64,000 bases of DNA from Perilla frutescens (GCA_026008535.1 BRKX01000007.1:56657001-56721000), one strand, 5' to 3'; shown: positions 10,969 to 36,362, numbered from the stretch's first letter. A program made the numbers and translations. Notes: a model not told the origin generated them from the sequence alone.

Positions 10969-13513
10969 ATGCCTCCTCGAAGACGTCAAGTCGAGAATGA
11001 AGATGAGAATGAACCCGAGCGAGTCCCAAACCCGGATCGAAGAGATGAAAGTGTGTTTCTTAAACATAAGCTTCCATCGTTTAATGGTTTAGGAGACCCA
11101 ATGGATACCGAGAAATGGGTTCACTCCTTAGAAAGAATTTTCAATTTCATAGCTTGTTCAGAAGAAGAGAAATTGAGTTGTGCTCTTTTCATGCTTACGG
11201 ACGATGCGGACTATTGGTGGGAGTCCGTTCGAAGGACAATAACCCCAGAGCAATGGGAGGACTATAGTTGGGAAGATTTCAAGCACGACCTATACCAGAA
11301 GTACATCCCGGATTGTTATCGAGAGGCAAAGGAGATGGAGTTTTGGAACCTAAAGCAAGGAAAGAAGACGGTGTCAGAATACGACAGAGAATTCAACCAA
11401 TTGTCAAGGCATGCTCCACATCTAGTGGACACAGATGGTAAGAAAGCACGCAAGTTCAAGAAGGGACTTAGATCCGAAATTGGCATAGCCCTCGCTGGCC
11501 AAGAAGACATGTCTTATGCTTGAACCTTAGCCAAGGCCTTAAGCATAGAAGCCATTCTCCCTAAAAAAGATTGTTCAACCCCTTCAGTCAGCTAATGATC
11601 CAAAGAGAAAGAGAAAGTGGGAAGGAGGAAGGAGAAATGATAGAGGAAAGAAACCCCACTGGCAAAGCCGAGAGTCAGGGGTACCTCGAAGTCAGCCTGA
11701 TCACAACCCTAGTCGAGGCCGTGTCAAAAGTACGGAAGAATGCACCTTGGAGCCTGCTGAGCAAATCAAACTGGGTACTAAAACTGTGGTGAAGAGGGAC
11801 ACTTCAAGAGGGAATGTCCTAAAGGAAACAACAGACGATCCCAAACACCACAACAACTCCTGTACCTGCAGCCGCTTCAGCAATTTCTTGGAAATCAGCC
11901 AAGGCTGCAGAAAGGAGGACCTCAGGGTCAAAGGCCGAGAATGAATCCAAGGCCAAACCAAGGACGAGATCAAAGGTCTAATCAAGGACAGAGGCCACCT
12001 CAGCCGGCTCGTACTTATGCTCTCAACCAGCAGCAAGCTACTAAGGCCCCGGTAATCTAGCAGGTATGATTACCCTTCTCAAGACGCCAGTTTTAGCTCT
12101 CTTCGATATTGGAGCATCACATTCGTTTATAGTTGAGTCTGTTTGTAAGAAACTGAAGATAAAACCTGAGAACGCTAAGAATGCTCTTGAGATAAGTATT
12201 CACTTTGGAAAAAGAATGATGTATAGGAAGGTCTGCTCTAACCTAGAATTGAACATAGAAGGGAAAACCTTTAAGCCAAATCTTTATGTGATAAAGATTC
12301 AGGACTTTGATATAATCCTAGGAATGGATTGGTTAGCCTCAGCTTATGCCTCCATAAGCTGCCCTGAGAGGGAAGTAGTGTTTCAACCACCCGGGAAACC
12401 CAAGGTGAAGATCTACAGATCAAGACTGGGAACCAAAGTCCCAGTGATATCCACCCTGAAGGCCACCAAGATGATGAGGAAGAATAGCTGCCAAGCGTTT
12501 TTGGTTAACCTAACAAGGAAAGGGGAATGAGAGCTTTCAATTGAAGACGTTTCAGTCGTAAGAGAATACCCCGACGTATTCCCAAAGGAGCTGCCAGGAC
12601 TGTCTCCAGACAGACAGGTGGAGTTCACCATTAAGTTGGAACCCGGAGCTGCCCCAGTTTCAAAAGCCCCCTACAGAATGGCGCCTAAGGAGTTACAAGA
12701 ACTCAAGGTTCAACTGCAAGAGTTATTAGACCTAAGTTTTATCCAACATAGTGTGTCACCTTGGGGAGCTCCAATCTTGTTTGTGAAAAAGAAGGATGGC
12801 ACATTGAGAATGTGCATCAACTATAGAGAGCTTAATAAGCTGACCATCAAGAATCGATACCCTCTCCCAAGAATAGATGATCTCTTTGATCAGCTTAAGG
12901 GAGCAAGCGTCTTCTCCAAGATAGACTTAAGATCTGGGTATCATTAGTTGAAGATCCGAAAGGAGGATATTCCTAAGACTGCTTTTAGGACTCGCTATGG
13001 ACATTACGAGTTTGTAGTAATGCCATTCGGATTGATCAATGCCCCAGCAGTGTTCATGGATTTAATGAACTGAGTTTTTCACCCGTATCTAGATAAGTTT
13101 GTGCTAGTTTTCATAGATGATATCCTCATCTATTTGAAGGACAAAGAGGAGCACCAAGAGCACCTAAGAGTGGTGCTAGAGACGTTAAGAAGAGAAAGGC
13201 TTTATGCTAAGTTCAGTAAGTGTGAGTTTTGGCTCAAGGAAGTTATGTTTCTAGGTCATATAGTTTCAGTAGAAGGAATCAAGGTGGATCCAGCCAAGAT
13301 TGAAGCTGTAAGCAACTGGAAGTCTCCAAGGAACGTGAACGAGATAAGAAGTTTCCTAGGACTCGCTGGATATTACCATAGATTCATCAAAAAATTCTCG
13401 ACGATATCTAAGCCCATGACGCGACTATTAAAGAAAGACTCCAAGTTTAAGTGGGCGCCTGAGTGCGAGGAAAGTTTCCAAACCTAGAAAAAGATGCTAA
13501 CCACAGCCCCAGC
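10969..13513 (+). pseudogene. decayed Ty3/gypsy gag-pol of element B, truncated after RT
   Basis: Gag starts at 10969 (MPPRRRQ...) and contains the retrotransposon gag core (WVHSLERIFNF, DDADYWWESV, FNQLSRHAPHLVDTD). A CCHC zinc knuckle remnant lies near 11787-11824. The aspartic protease near 12066-12530 has DIGAS where D-S/T-G-A is usual. RT from about 12618 shows the [19 protein letters not shown] block and the FIDD catalytic motif at 13110-13121. Stops interrupt it at 11521-11523, 12528-12530, 12945-12947, about 13072 and 13485-13487, and the reading frame changes between gag and protease. The sequence ends at 13513 just before RNase H; RNase H, integrase and any chromodomain are absent. 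It is not functional. Confidence 0.9.
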
Positions 13514-14096
13514 TTAAAGTGTTTTTGTTAAAATCCACTGAGTACATTAGTGCTCATGCCCCCTCTTTTTCAAATGTTTTCAGGTTGAGATGCTGAGGAT
13601 GTTGGTGGCTGTGAATGTGGGTTAGCTGCCAAGATTGTTTTGCTATTATCTAACTTTCTTTTGAAATCTCATTATGTGTTCTGTTACTCTGATACACTCT
13701 TTCAAATTCCGTTCAAAGTTCTATTATGTTTGTCGAGATTCTAAGAATATTCCCCAGTCATGGTTATCTATATATATAAAGATGCATATTAAGTTTTATT
13801 TCCGCTTCTCGAGTATATTTTCCTTTCGCCTATGAAGAGGCTTATTCACGTTGATATCTGTTTATTCATTTTGACCTATGAATGGGTCTATGCTTGTTGG
13901 TATCTGATTAGTTAGCCGTTTTATTCCGCTAAAGCATGTTTCCTTTTAATCAAGTAATCCCGAGTATCGTCTCCTATCTTTCAAAGTATATCTTTATTCT
14001 TAAAACCTTCTTTGATCTTCCGTCTTTACTCATTAATCCCTTAATAACACCCTGTCCCTATTCGTTAAATCCCTATCTCGGGACCGGGCTGTTACA
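13514..14096 (+). mobile_element. 3' LTR remnant of element B (last about 580 bp only)
   Basis: This matches 9577-10159 at a constant offset of 3937 with scattered substitutions and ends GCTGTTACA like the 5' copy. The 5' four-fifths of the LTR is missing: RT coding sequence joins the middle of the LTR directly. The shared string TTAAAGTG begins at the junction. Confidence 0.88.
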
Positions 14097-14530
14097 CAAT
14101 GGGTTAACTTGGTGGGAATTTTGACGGGTTCATTTGAACCCATTTTATGAATCATTCTTGTAGTATAGGTACACTTAGACTCCTCATCTTCAAATTATCA
14201 CACACCGGGTCGATTTGGACACCTTTTGTCAAACATCCTGTTAAACCGGGTTTAAAATCAATCCAGCTCGAACAAAACAGGATATTAAATAAGGAAAATG
14301 TATCATAACAGGTTCAAAAATAAACGACGCACATGGGAAATGGCTCAACAAATTCTGGAGAATTCGATTGCATTGAGCCAGAAATACCAGTACTATAATA
14401 GTAGCAAAGAGTGCACTGTTTCATTGTTTGCAGTTTACAGGCATCAGCAAAATATTTTTATTCAAAAGAAGGCTACTACGAGAATGGATTCCAAGACAAA
14501 AAATAAGTAGGGCACCCAATGACAATGGCA
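14097..14530. other. gene-free stretch between element B and the Ulp1-like pseudogene
   Basis: No coding region is recognisable. A GGGTTCATTTGAACCC palindrome occurs near 14127-14142. The rest is probably the 3' flank of the minus-strand pseudogene. Confidence 0.4.
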
Positions 14531-17500
14531 CTATGGTTCTGCATCGACATTGCTCCTCACCACATGTCCATAATTGAACAACTGAGCACAGTAGGATTGA
14601 CAAAAATCACCACACTTACTCGGAACAATGAGATCCAGTGGATTATCACTCACCTTACACTCGATGAATTTCACAGCCATGATCCCACAATCGCTACCAT
14701 TGGTCTGCTTGGGTGTGCCGTGATGTGGAATGACGGGCCACTCTTCACTCAGATCTTCTGCAACTCCCTTACGCGTCCACATGAGCCCTCTTCTACATAG
14801 CCATGGTATGAACTTTGAAAGAGTTTTGAATTGTGGTAGAATTTTCTTCCAAGATCTTTTAGAATGGAGTGAGTCCATAACCTTGATGGTTTTCTTTTGA
14901 AGATCAATCTGATATGCCACCCAATGATTCTCCAAGACGTGAGCAATCCCATAAACTCTATCAACTAAGTTCCATGGCATACGACGCTGCAATGGCAATT
15001 CCCCATGAACATATTTCAGGAACAGAGTGGATGTACTTTCAAAATCTTCAAGGCCCAATCTCACCTGTATATTTTCAAAGACAAATGGTGAAAATATTGC
15101 ACATCTCGTGAGACGAAACCAATATACAATCAGTAACGTTCTTCCAAGAGATATTACCCAACAAATTGATTCCATGATCACCCAACTTTTAAGAAATAAT
15201 TCTGGCCTCACAGTCGATTTAAGCATCAACAAGCCCAGTAACACGTCTAAATTCTGCAATTTTATCACATGAAAAAATGACTAAATTCTGAATAATCAAC
15301 TTAGAGAGAATGATTATTCAATGCGAGCAAAATCATTAACATACTCCATTTGTCAGCCAATGTTCATGGACTCAGATGGTCTCAAACCATACACTTGATA
15401 CATAGTCCAAACAAGCAACCTGCAAAGATAGGTGTTCACCAAGCCTGAATGAAAGCAATTTTGAATTTATTAATGACTAAAGCTTCAAACTTTTTGATAG
15501 GGTTGTAGCATGAATTTAGGAGGGTTCAAGGACATACCTACTCTCGGCCCTCCAAACTCTGAAACCATGCATCAATTCTTTATGGTAGGGTTCCATTGGA
15601 TCAAACTTACTCCCAAGCATCTCACTTACGCATTTCTTAAAATGTAGAGAGCACACGTATCTCCTGGGAGTACACAATCTGTGGGTAATCGGATTCGGTA
15701 TTGACAATTCAGTGGCTGAGGAGATTTCGATGACTCAAACTATCTTTTTGGGATCACATGCGACAACTACATCCTCACGAGAGACCAAAGTGAGGTCAAC
15801 GATGGACGGGTCACGTTCAACATCATCGAGTGCATTTTCAAATGACTTTGTTGGAGAACTTGGGAGATTGCAATCAGCATCTTGACCCTCTTCGCCTGCC
15901 ACCCCACCTACACCCATTTCCGCTCCTTCACCATCTGCCTTATAAGGTGAAGATGCTACATCATTACTCACCGTCATACCGACGGTATGTCCAACATTCA
16001 TCATGCTCCGGTGGAGGGCTCCATCACAAATAGATATGTTCAATTTAGATCCTATATTCAACACCATCTTCTCCAGATCACCCAACAGCTTCAATACTGC
16101 CTCTTCAAATGCTTGAGATACAGCTGTCTTTTTGGATGCCATCTGTTCGACAAGGGAATGCAATATAACAGAAACATGCTTCGCTATGCATGCTGCCACG
16201 ACACCTTGAGAAACCACACCTGGAGAAGCATGAGATGAAGGTTGTGTAGCCACATCCTCTTCGATTTGCCCAGCTGACCTCAGTGCATACCGTTGATTAG
16301 GAGAGGATAAGTTCTGCACCTCGCTGGCGGCGTAGTTAATCTTCCGCTTCACTCGGGTTCGACGTTCTTGGCTAGTAGATGCATCCTTAGAAGGTGAGCC
16401 CACAACACCTGCCCATTTACAATCCAAATACATGCGGACGGCTTCGGAAGCTTTCGTCTCCTCCTCCTCTAATAGGTTGAAATCTTGCTGCAGTAATTGT
16501 GAGAGTATAAATAACTTAGCAATAAATTTAAATTAATATGATTCAGGAAATATAGCAGTGGATTTTTAATAGTTCACGGAAGATGAACGCACCAAAGTAT
16601 TTAAGTTTCCAGCATCGAAAAATGTCCGCAGATCTCCGTATCGGTAAAAATTGGGCGCCGCCCATCGCAGGATGCGTGGTGTCAAATATTCAGTCAGTTG
16701 GGTTGCACAGTACAACCCAATTTTGCTAAACACCTCATAGATCCATGTTTGAAGTGCGAATGCATACCCGTACACGTCGAACTTGGGCTGAGTCTTCTTT
16801 TTAAGGTAAATTTGCATGAACTCCCTTGATGCAAGCAAATTGGATACGAAGAAATCATGTGAAACCAGACCCCACGGATATGCATCAAACCTGTCCAGAT
16901 GATCTACCAAATGCAAGTACCGAAGATTGATGTTTTTACACGTCGAATCTCGACATAACAACACCCCATACAGAATTATCAGATGAGCAAGCTTCAGAGT
17001 CAAATCGCCACCGCCATTGCTCGCTGCTTCACTTGCTGTTTCAAATGCCTTCTCAATATCGATAAACTTCAATGTCTTCTTTTTATGGAAAATGTATTCG
17101 TGCATATCTGAAAATCGCGGTAGTTCATCACAGGGGAAAAAGATAGACCTGTCATGATAGAATACTCCTTTGGACCGAAAAGACATTCACGACCATCCAA
17201 TATAAATCTCAAGGAACCACAAGGGGCTAGCTTTGGATCCAAATAAAGCATCAGATGGTAAACTAGTTGTCCTTAAAACTTCATCTTTGGATAAATGCTT
17301 AAAAAACTGCCAAAGCTTGACTTTTCCATACAGCTACAATTCTTCCTATCTAGTTTGCTTGCCAATCTTTCCACACATCGCTTTAAATAGCATTGACAGG
17401 AGACCGGTGAACCTATTTCAAAGTTTTCAAACATGACACAAAATTTAGATCAAATATCTCTTTAAGATAACCGGGTGATAAATAGTGCTTAGTATGTGAA

Positions 17501-18058
17501 TTTGAACCTGATTTCTTGGCACGAACATACATATCGGGAGATAAATGAAGCACACTGAATGCATTTTGCACCTGATTGGGATTAAAAATATGGGATATGG
17601 GGAGATTTTACACCCGATGTAACCTAAAAATCAAATATATATAGGTGGAGATTTTGTCACTCTCGCTATATCCAATAAAAAGAGAAACATGGTGATTGTA
17701 AATCCGAAGGGAAAACCAAATATGGGCAACGGGTGTAGTTTACACCCGACAGACATGTGAACTACGAGCTACGAGGAGATTTTACACCCAATGGGCATAT
17801 TAACTACGACCTACGGGGACATTTTACACCCGATAAACATATCCGGGGAGATTTTACACTCGAAGAAGAAAATAACTGTAGCCTACGGGGAGAGTTTACT
17901 CCCGAGAGGAAAAGTATGACATTAGATACGAGGAGATTTTACACCCAAGAGGAAAAATATCTAACAACCCTGCATGCAATGTATCAAAAGTTGGGTAGGA
18001 AAATACCTTCTGTTGGATATTTTGCTTCTTGTTCTTTCTTGTTCTTGTTCTTCGCCAT
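14531..18058 (-). pseudogene. broken DUF1985 / Ulp1-like (C48) cysteine protease gene
   Basis: This minus-strand, intron-containing gene is of the plant Ulp1-family type. Likely exon 1 is 18058-18007 (MAKNKNKKEQEAKYP, followed by a GT donor). The DUF1985-like region spans about 17400-16566, including GRECLFGPKEYSIMTGLSF. A hinge exon, rich in Gly/Asp/Glu, covers about 16493-15540. The C48 protease domain lies in 15268-14531; within that frame the triad is visible as H115 (NHWVAY), D132 (VMDSL), Q188 and C194 (GSDCGI). Intact members would deconjugate SUMO-like modifiers. The copy is damaged: TAA at 17275-17273, a frame change near 17140, TGA at 15737-15735 and TGA near 15373. Such genes are often carried by Mutator-like elements, but I found no terminal inverted repeats. 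Exon edges other than exon 1 are approximate. Confidence 0.75.
17597..17945. repeat. degenerate minisatellite with a GGGGAGATTTTACACCC core
   Basis: About eight imperfect copies of (tac)GGGGAGATTTTACACCC(gatg) occur, spaced roughly 35-45 bp, densest at 17765-17945. The array lies between exon 1 and the DUF1985 exon of the Ulp1-like gene, in its first intron. The plus-strand frame through it (17757-18071) is a by-product, encoding repeats of the type RGDFTP. Confidence 0.75.
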
Positions 18059-18299
18059 GGTAGCCAGATAGAGGAGCCATCACTTCTCCGAGCCCGTCCC
18101 AAGAGACAATGAACTTTTTAATCGATCGAATTCTCGGCATGACGATGACACTTTAGCAAGAAAAATGGGTTGAAAAAATGGCAATGGACATTTCTACAAA
18201 TGTGAGAAATGAGGGAAGAAGATGAAGAAGAAGCTGAGACAACTTGAGAGATCCGGCTCTGTGCAAGGGTTTTGGAGGATTTTTCAGTTTTCCACCATT

Positions 18300-20219
18300 A
18301 TATTTTATTAATTAATTTCTTTCAGGAAATCAAAATAATGCTTCGTTTTTTGTTTTATCACCAAAGTAAAATAAAAACTATATTTTTCTGTAGAGATAAA
18401 TAAGTTAGGATCATTTCTTTTATTCTTTTTTAGGGTAAAAAGTTGTGAATAAAAGTAACATTCAAATTTAAATTGTCATTTGAGTGATTAGGGTTCCATG
18501 CATTTAATGTGATGTGACTAGGCATTAAAAGCCTAATATTTTTCATGGGATACAAATAAATTTTGAATAATTACAATATAACTCGAAAATTATATGCCGA
18601 AAATTTTAAACTAATTAAATATAGAATTTCAATCACATAGCAATTTTGCCGGTTCAAAAATGATTAGGAATATTCAAATGATAATTTGGTCGATAATATA
18701 TGTCATGACTTGCCAATGATTGCAAAAAAGATTCTCCAAATCTTTTAATGGTTTGACAAAAAAAAGGATTAAGCAAAGCCACTTTAATTAATTTTTAATG
18801 ACCAAGTTAAACAATATAGCTATGGGACACTTGTGACAATCCTAAGGTGGGTGTGCATTGGGTGAGATTCTACAATATAATTTACCACTTTATTAAATTA
18901 AATAATATCCTTCTAACGCAAGGGTATCTAACAGGAGTATGCCCCTATTCTTAGGCGTTAAAACTTTGGCAATCTATATGGATGCGGTGCCGTTATAGTG
19001 GGGCCAACATCATATTCATAGTGTATTACTTTTCCCTTGCTTCTTGCTTCCAACATTTGAACAATTCTTGTCACACGTATGCAATAATCAAGTCAAATTT
19101 AGCCTGAAATAAAGCATCTATTGTTATTTCTCAATAATCAAGTCAAAACTTTCATAATGTTCCCACTATTTCTTTTCCGCCTACTTCCTAATTAAATTGG
19201 TCACATCTCCACGCTCAACAAAGTAAACCCCCCTTTTTAAAAGGGGAAAGTTCCATGTATTCAATATCATAAATTTTGCATGTCAAATCTCACCATTAAT
19301 GGTGTAAACAAACATGACGATTTAGTGCGCCCAATTAAAACTGAATTGCAAAAAGGAACAAGGAAAAGGCCCAAAAATTACTTAGTTTAAGATATGATTG
19401 GGGTAATTTGCTTGACAGTATCATATAAAGTTTGGATACGTTTATTTGAGATATCTTTTATCATATAAGATATTAATATTATATTTATTTTGGTGTATTA
19501 AAATATATGGATAAATAATACTCCATATAGTTTGGTTAAATGTATTAAAATTCTATATCAATTTCTAAAATATCATTTAATAAGATTTTAATCATTTTAG
19601 TCTAAATTTTTTTAATAATTATATATGATATTACATAATCATGAGTTTTGAATTTATAAACAAACATAATATTTATCTATCTATCATCTAGTTATACAAT
19701 CTAGCAAATAAGTGATTAATTTAATATATGTGTTTGTGAAGTCGTCATTTTTAATAAGTCAACTAATATGTTGTAATTTTATAGATCGAGTAAGATTACA
19801 TAGAATTGGTTGAATCATATCTGAACGAACAATTCTAAATGAATGGATGAGAGCAACAAAAGTTAGCACAATTATGGTATATTTAGTACAAAGAAATTAT
19901 GATGAAAAAGTAAGCAAGCAAAACCCAAAGATCTCTCCAATGAATACAGAATACGTGGGTGGTATCATCTTGAAGTAGTCCAGGGTCTCCTACTAAAATG
20001 CACAAAAATAAAAAAAGATTTAGAAAATAATATTGGAGTATTCTATTTGGTTATGGTTTAATGGCCAGTTGGCCACTATCCAAATTACCATCAACTACTG
20101 CAGCAGCTCATAGCTTTTTGAAAGTTCAAATCACCAGCCCCTTTCGCGCACTGCAATTCTAATTTATTTCATCAATACTCTCTCTCTCTCTCTCGCTCGC
20201 TCTTGGGCCTCAGTTAGAT
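18300..20219. other. AT-rich intergenic region upstream of the IRE4-like gene
   Basis: About 1.9 kb of AT-rich sequence without a recognisable gene or repeat family. Its right part must contain the kinase promoter. A CT-rich tract at about 20179-20204 lies just before the start codon, probably in the 5' UTR, as often seen in plant genes. Confidence 0.6.
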
Positions 20220-32693
<12,474 letters not shown>

Positions 32694-33857
32694 TTTTTCT
32701 TTATTAGTTAGGAGTAGCAGATTAGCTCAAGTAGAGAAGAAGAGGGAAGATGAGATGTCTAGTTAGTATTTAGTTGTATATACTCCAGGTGACATCCATT
32801 TATTTATGCATCCATCCATCCATCTCTTGTATAGACCATTAATTTTATATGTTTCATATTAATCATTTTGAATTTCTCATTTTCTGTTACTCAAGGGCGA
32901 ATTTTGGTTAGTTTTGAACTTTTAACATGTCAAATCGCTCGAAAAAAGAAAAACAATGCACATTGATGTTGAAAAATTATAAATGTCATTAAATATGAAT
33001 TTAAATCCGAATCTTTATCCGTTTTACAAATTTTAACCCTTAAAATGACATAACTCTCACACAAGTTTTTGTCAATTTCTTTGTTTTTCATGGAAAGTTT
33101 TTAAGATCTAGTCAAGCAAATTTTAATCTAAAATTTATTCAAGACAATCACAATTTGAAACACTTTTTTAAGAGAACAATATTAATCCAAGAAAAACGAA
33201 TTAAATCATTTGAAACGAAGGTGATGATCTTCCTTTATCTGAAATGTGCCAAGACGATGAAGTTATGCAAAAATGACGCTCAAAATGGGAAGAATATGAC
33301 ATGCTCTGCCTTTACCAGAGAAAATAACCAAGTGAAAGCAGAAAAGCATCTGCCTCGAGCATAAAACCTGAAAATTGCATCACAATATCTTTACACCACT
33401 GATTTCTAAAATTACTAGGATACATTTGCACTTGAAATCACATTCACATATATGACTTCGTCTCTGCCACCCTCGCTCTTAATATAAATAAACTAGCAGT
33501 TTTCGAGGAAATAGCGTTCTCTCCTCCTCAGCATACCTGTATCAATGCTGCTAATATAGATACCAATTCACTCAACTAATATGAACACCTTCAGCAGGAG
33601 ATAGCAATGCACTGAACATATGCAAAGATCATTCTTCACCTAAATGAGTAGAGCATATTCTAATGTGACATCAAACCGAGCATATGAACTGATCGGTATG
33701 ATCACTTCTGAAAGACGAACTCAGAATTTGACAACAAAATTCAGCAATAAAATGACTTATCAACAACTAACTAAAATACTAGCAACATTAGATGCTCATT
33801 ACACCAGATGCTTCTATGGTTCTGCAAAAATACCACCTGCTTCAAAAAGCTAATTCT
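32694..33857. other. intergenic region between convergent gene ends
   Basis: This separates the stop codons of the kinase (+) and the SICKLE homologue (-). It should hold both 3' UTRs and polyadenylation signals. I see no further gene; the short frames here carry no recognisable motif. Confidence 0.6.
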
Positions 33858-35274
33858 TCATAGGCCTGGCTCGTTTTGCACAGGCTCATCGGTCGAGTCA
33901 CTGAATGAGGAAGCTAGGTATTCAGCAAGGCTTTGCTGAGAAATTGATGTCTTCGGAAATTCAGTAGAAACTTTAGCTTTTTTCATAGTAATTGATTTCG
34001 GGAGCCAGGACTTACCAGTGTCTCTGGCATGAGTAACCTTCAGAATAACAGGAGACAACATCTTCCATGGATCTTCTATCATTTCCTTTCGGTAATACAA
34101 ATCGGGCCGCACCTCTGCTGAAACAGATTCGTGTGACCCTCCTCTCCTGCCACTCATTCTCAAACCTGGAGTGTTACTTAGTGATCGACCCCTGCCTCTA
34201 CCAGAATCAGGATACCTGCTGCTCCCACCACGCCCTGATCCATAGTGGGAACTACTGTTGTACCTCTGACCTCTGCCATAATAAGGAGAATCCATCTGCC
34301 CAAAGCTAGGGTTGCCGAAATTACTACCTCTTGACATATTTGATGGGGTTGTATAGTTAACACCTCTGCCTGGCTCACCCCAGGCGTTTGGAGCATTACC
34401 TTGTGGTCTACCTGAAGGGGCAGCCCATTCCATCGGTCTTCCAAGAGGACTCTGATTGTAATGGGGTCCCGGAACTTGGAATACCCTCTGATCAGGCGAG
34501 TTGACACCTGGTGTTTGATATTCCATCGGTCTCCCAGGAAGACTCTGATTGAAGTGGGCTCCCGGTTCTTGGAATATCCTCTGATCAGTCGAGTTGACAC
34601 CTGGAGTTTGATATGCCAACTCTGGATTCATACCTTGATATGTAGGTCCTGTTAGAAACATCAACATCAACAAACAATTAATAAATAAGAACCATCCACA
34701 AACACAATCAACTCAAGCATTCAAAATTCAGAACTTTCTCTTGGCTAAAATGTAATAGTTTTTCATTATGGTAACATACAGCTTACAGCACAAGGAAATT
34801 TCACAGTTTTGCAAGTATTTAAATATATAGATGAACTATTATTTAGTTCCTCCATCTTACAGAATTAATTAATCAAGTCTACGAGCACATCAGCAGTATT
34901 CAATATCAAAAGCAGACAAAAGCTCATTTAAAAAGAAAAGATTGGTATCAACTCCATTAAAATGCACAAAAAAAAAAAAAAAAAAACACAGAAAAATTAC
35001 TAGGGAGCATGTTGTGGCGTCCATGTGAAACCTGAGGATTGATGCTATCCCTCCTTTTATTTCCAGAAAATGCTGCCATAGGGTCAGTGTAATAATCAAA
35101 TCTTGGAGAAAAATATTGAGTTGGAACAGAAGAAATGCTATCGCCTTCAACCAAAGGGTTTGAAAGGCCAGCAGATGCCAATCCCGAACTATCAGAATTA
35201 GCATCAACTGCTGCATCAGCTGCTTCCATTCTCATTGCCTTCAGCCTTTCCCTTCTTTTCTCAGACTCCTCCAT
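33858..35274 (-). CDS. SIC: SICKLE-like proline-rich protein
   Basis: Two coding exons on the minus strand: 35274-35001 and 34648-33858, joined in phase 1 across GT/AG borders, give 1065 nt (354 residues plus TGA). The start MEESEKRRERLKAMRMEAA is the hallmark N-terminus of Arabidopsis SICKLE, a nuclear protein linked to miRNA biogenesis, splicing and lariat intron RNA turnover (established for that protein). Residues 104-165 are a 31-residue tandem duplication (YQTPGVNS...GRPME). A Gly/Arg/Ser-rich region with RGG-like motifs at about 200-250 suggests RNA contact (inference). I chose ATG 35274 because the MEESEKR start is conserved and the codon two before it is GTG. The protein is slightly longer than my recollection of the Arabidopsis one, consistent with the duplication. 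Confidence 0.9.
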
Positions 35275-35312
35275 TATCACTAGATGCTTAAAAACAATTC
35301 AGAATAAATTTG

Positions 35313-36362
35313 CTGTAGAAAGAAACATGAATATTAACCCTAACAAAGTAAAATGCAGAGATTGATTACTGGTAACGGATTTGATAAACTATTTTTGTGG
35401 TAATGTTTCTCTATTTGAATTTATGCTACAAAGTTACCACACACATCAAACTATCAGTCAAACTCTTAATGCGTAATTGGGGACCTAGGTAATGAATTCT
35501 CATAAATATAGATTTAATTAGAATTCCAGAAATTTGGAAGGAGAATAGAATTTTAGAATTTATAAAAAAATAGTTTGCAGAAGTTAATAAAAAATATATT
35601 TTTTTCAAGACAGAGAGGCGGAGTCGAAGTCTTTAAATTACAGTTACTGTCGAGCCTTGATTGAGTCGAGTTATGGCGTCGGAGCCGGTCGCGCCGGTGA
35701 GTCGCGGCTGGGGCTGGACTCACTAGAGTTTTCAGACGCCACCGGAGAGCTTTGGCTGAGTCGCAGTATCGTCGGTAGGTGGGATGATTGTCTTGCCGGA
35801 GTGGGTGGTGAGAAAGGGGAGAAGGGGAAGAGGGTTTGGGATTTTGTTTCGAATTTCAGAATTTACGATTTTTTAATTTTTTTAGTACAAGAATTTAGGA
35901 ATTGATTTGTAGGTCTATTTGACCGGTTTCGATCCGAAAACCCCAGAACCGAATAGACCAAATTTCTCAGTTGTCACTGACAGGAATCGAATCGGAGCGA
36001 AATAAAGGGAGAATCCAATCAGACCGGAACCGAAATTGTTTTTTTTCCTCCAAAAACAGAACAGAATTGTTGAAGTGTTTCTAATTTAGCAGTCAACAGT
36101 TGTATTCTTAATGTTCACAAAACATAGCAGAGCAACCATCTACAATGATTTATCCTCATTCCTGAACCTATAAAATCAAATCGTATTCACTCAACATAGC
36201 CGAGCAGACATCTACAATAATTTATTCGAATCTATAAAATCAGATTATATTCACTCAACATAGTAGTCACCAGATCCTCAACCTCGACCAATCATTTTTT
36301 GGAAACATGAGAATTTCAAATTCACTCAAAGTAGAACCCTAAATAAAAATGGCTAAACTTAC
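35313..36362 (-). other. inferred 5' UTR intron of the SICKLE-like gene
   Basis: On the minus strand a strong donor GTAAGT lies at 36362-36357, and TTTCTACAG ends at 35313, 38 nt before the start codon. This implies a non-coding first exon at about 36590-36363. The intron holds a GC-rich island (about 35630-35830) whose frame at 35657-35905 I do not recognise. It also holds tandem copies at 36121-36256. Confidence 0.55.
36121..36265. repeat. imperfect 65-72-bp tandem repeat
   Basis: Unit AACATAGC.GAGCA...CATCTACAAT...TATAAAATCA.AT..TATTCACTC occurs at 36121-36192 and 36193-36256, with a third start (AACATAGTAG) after it. It lies in the inferred SICKLE 5' UTR intron. Confidence 0.75.

Noticed and set aside
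17757..18071. Plus-strand repeat protein with RGDFTP units
   Set aside because: The frame only translates the minisatellite, and it overlaps exon 1 of the minus-strand Ulp1-like gene.
35657..35905. An 82-residue frame upstream of the SICKLE-like start as a small gene
   Set aside because: It overlaps the inferred 5' UTR intron in the opposite orientation and shows no recognisable domain. Left as unknown GC-rich sequence.
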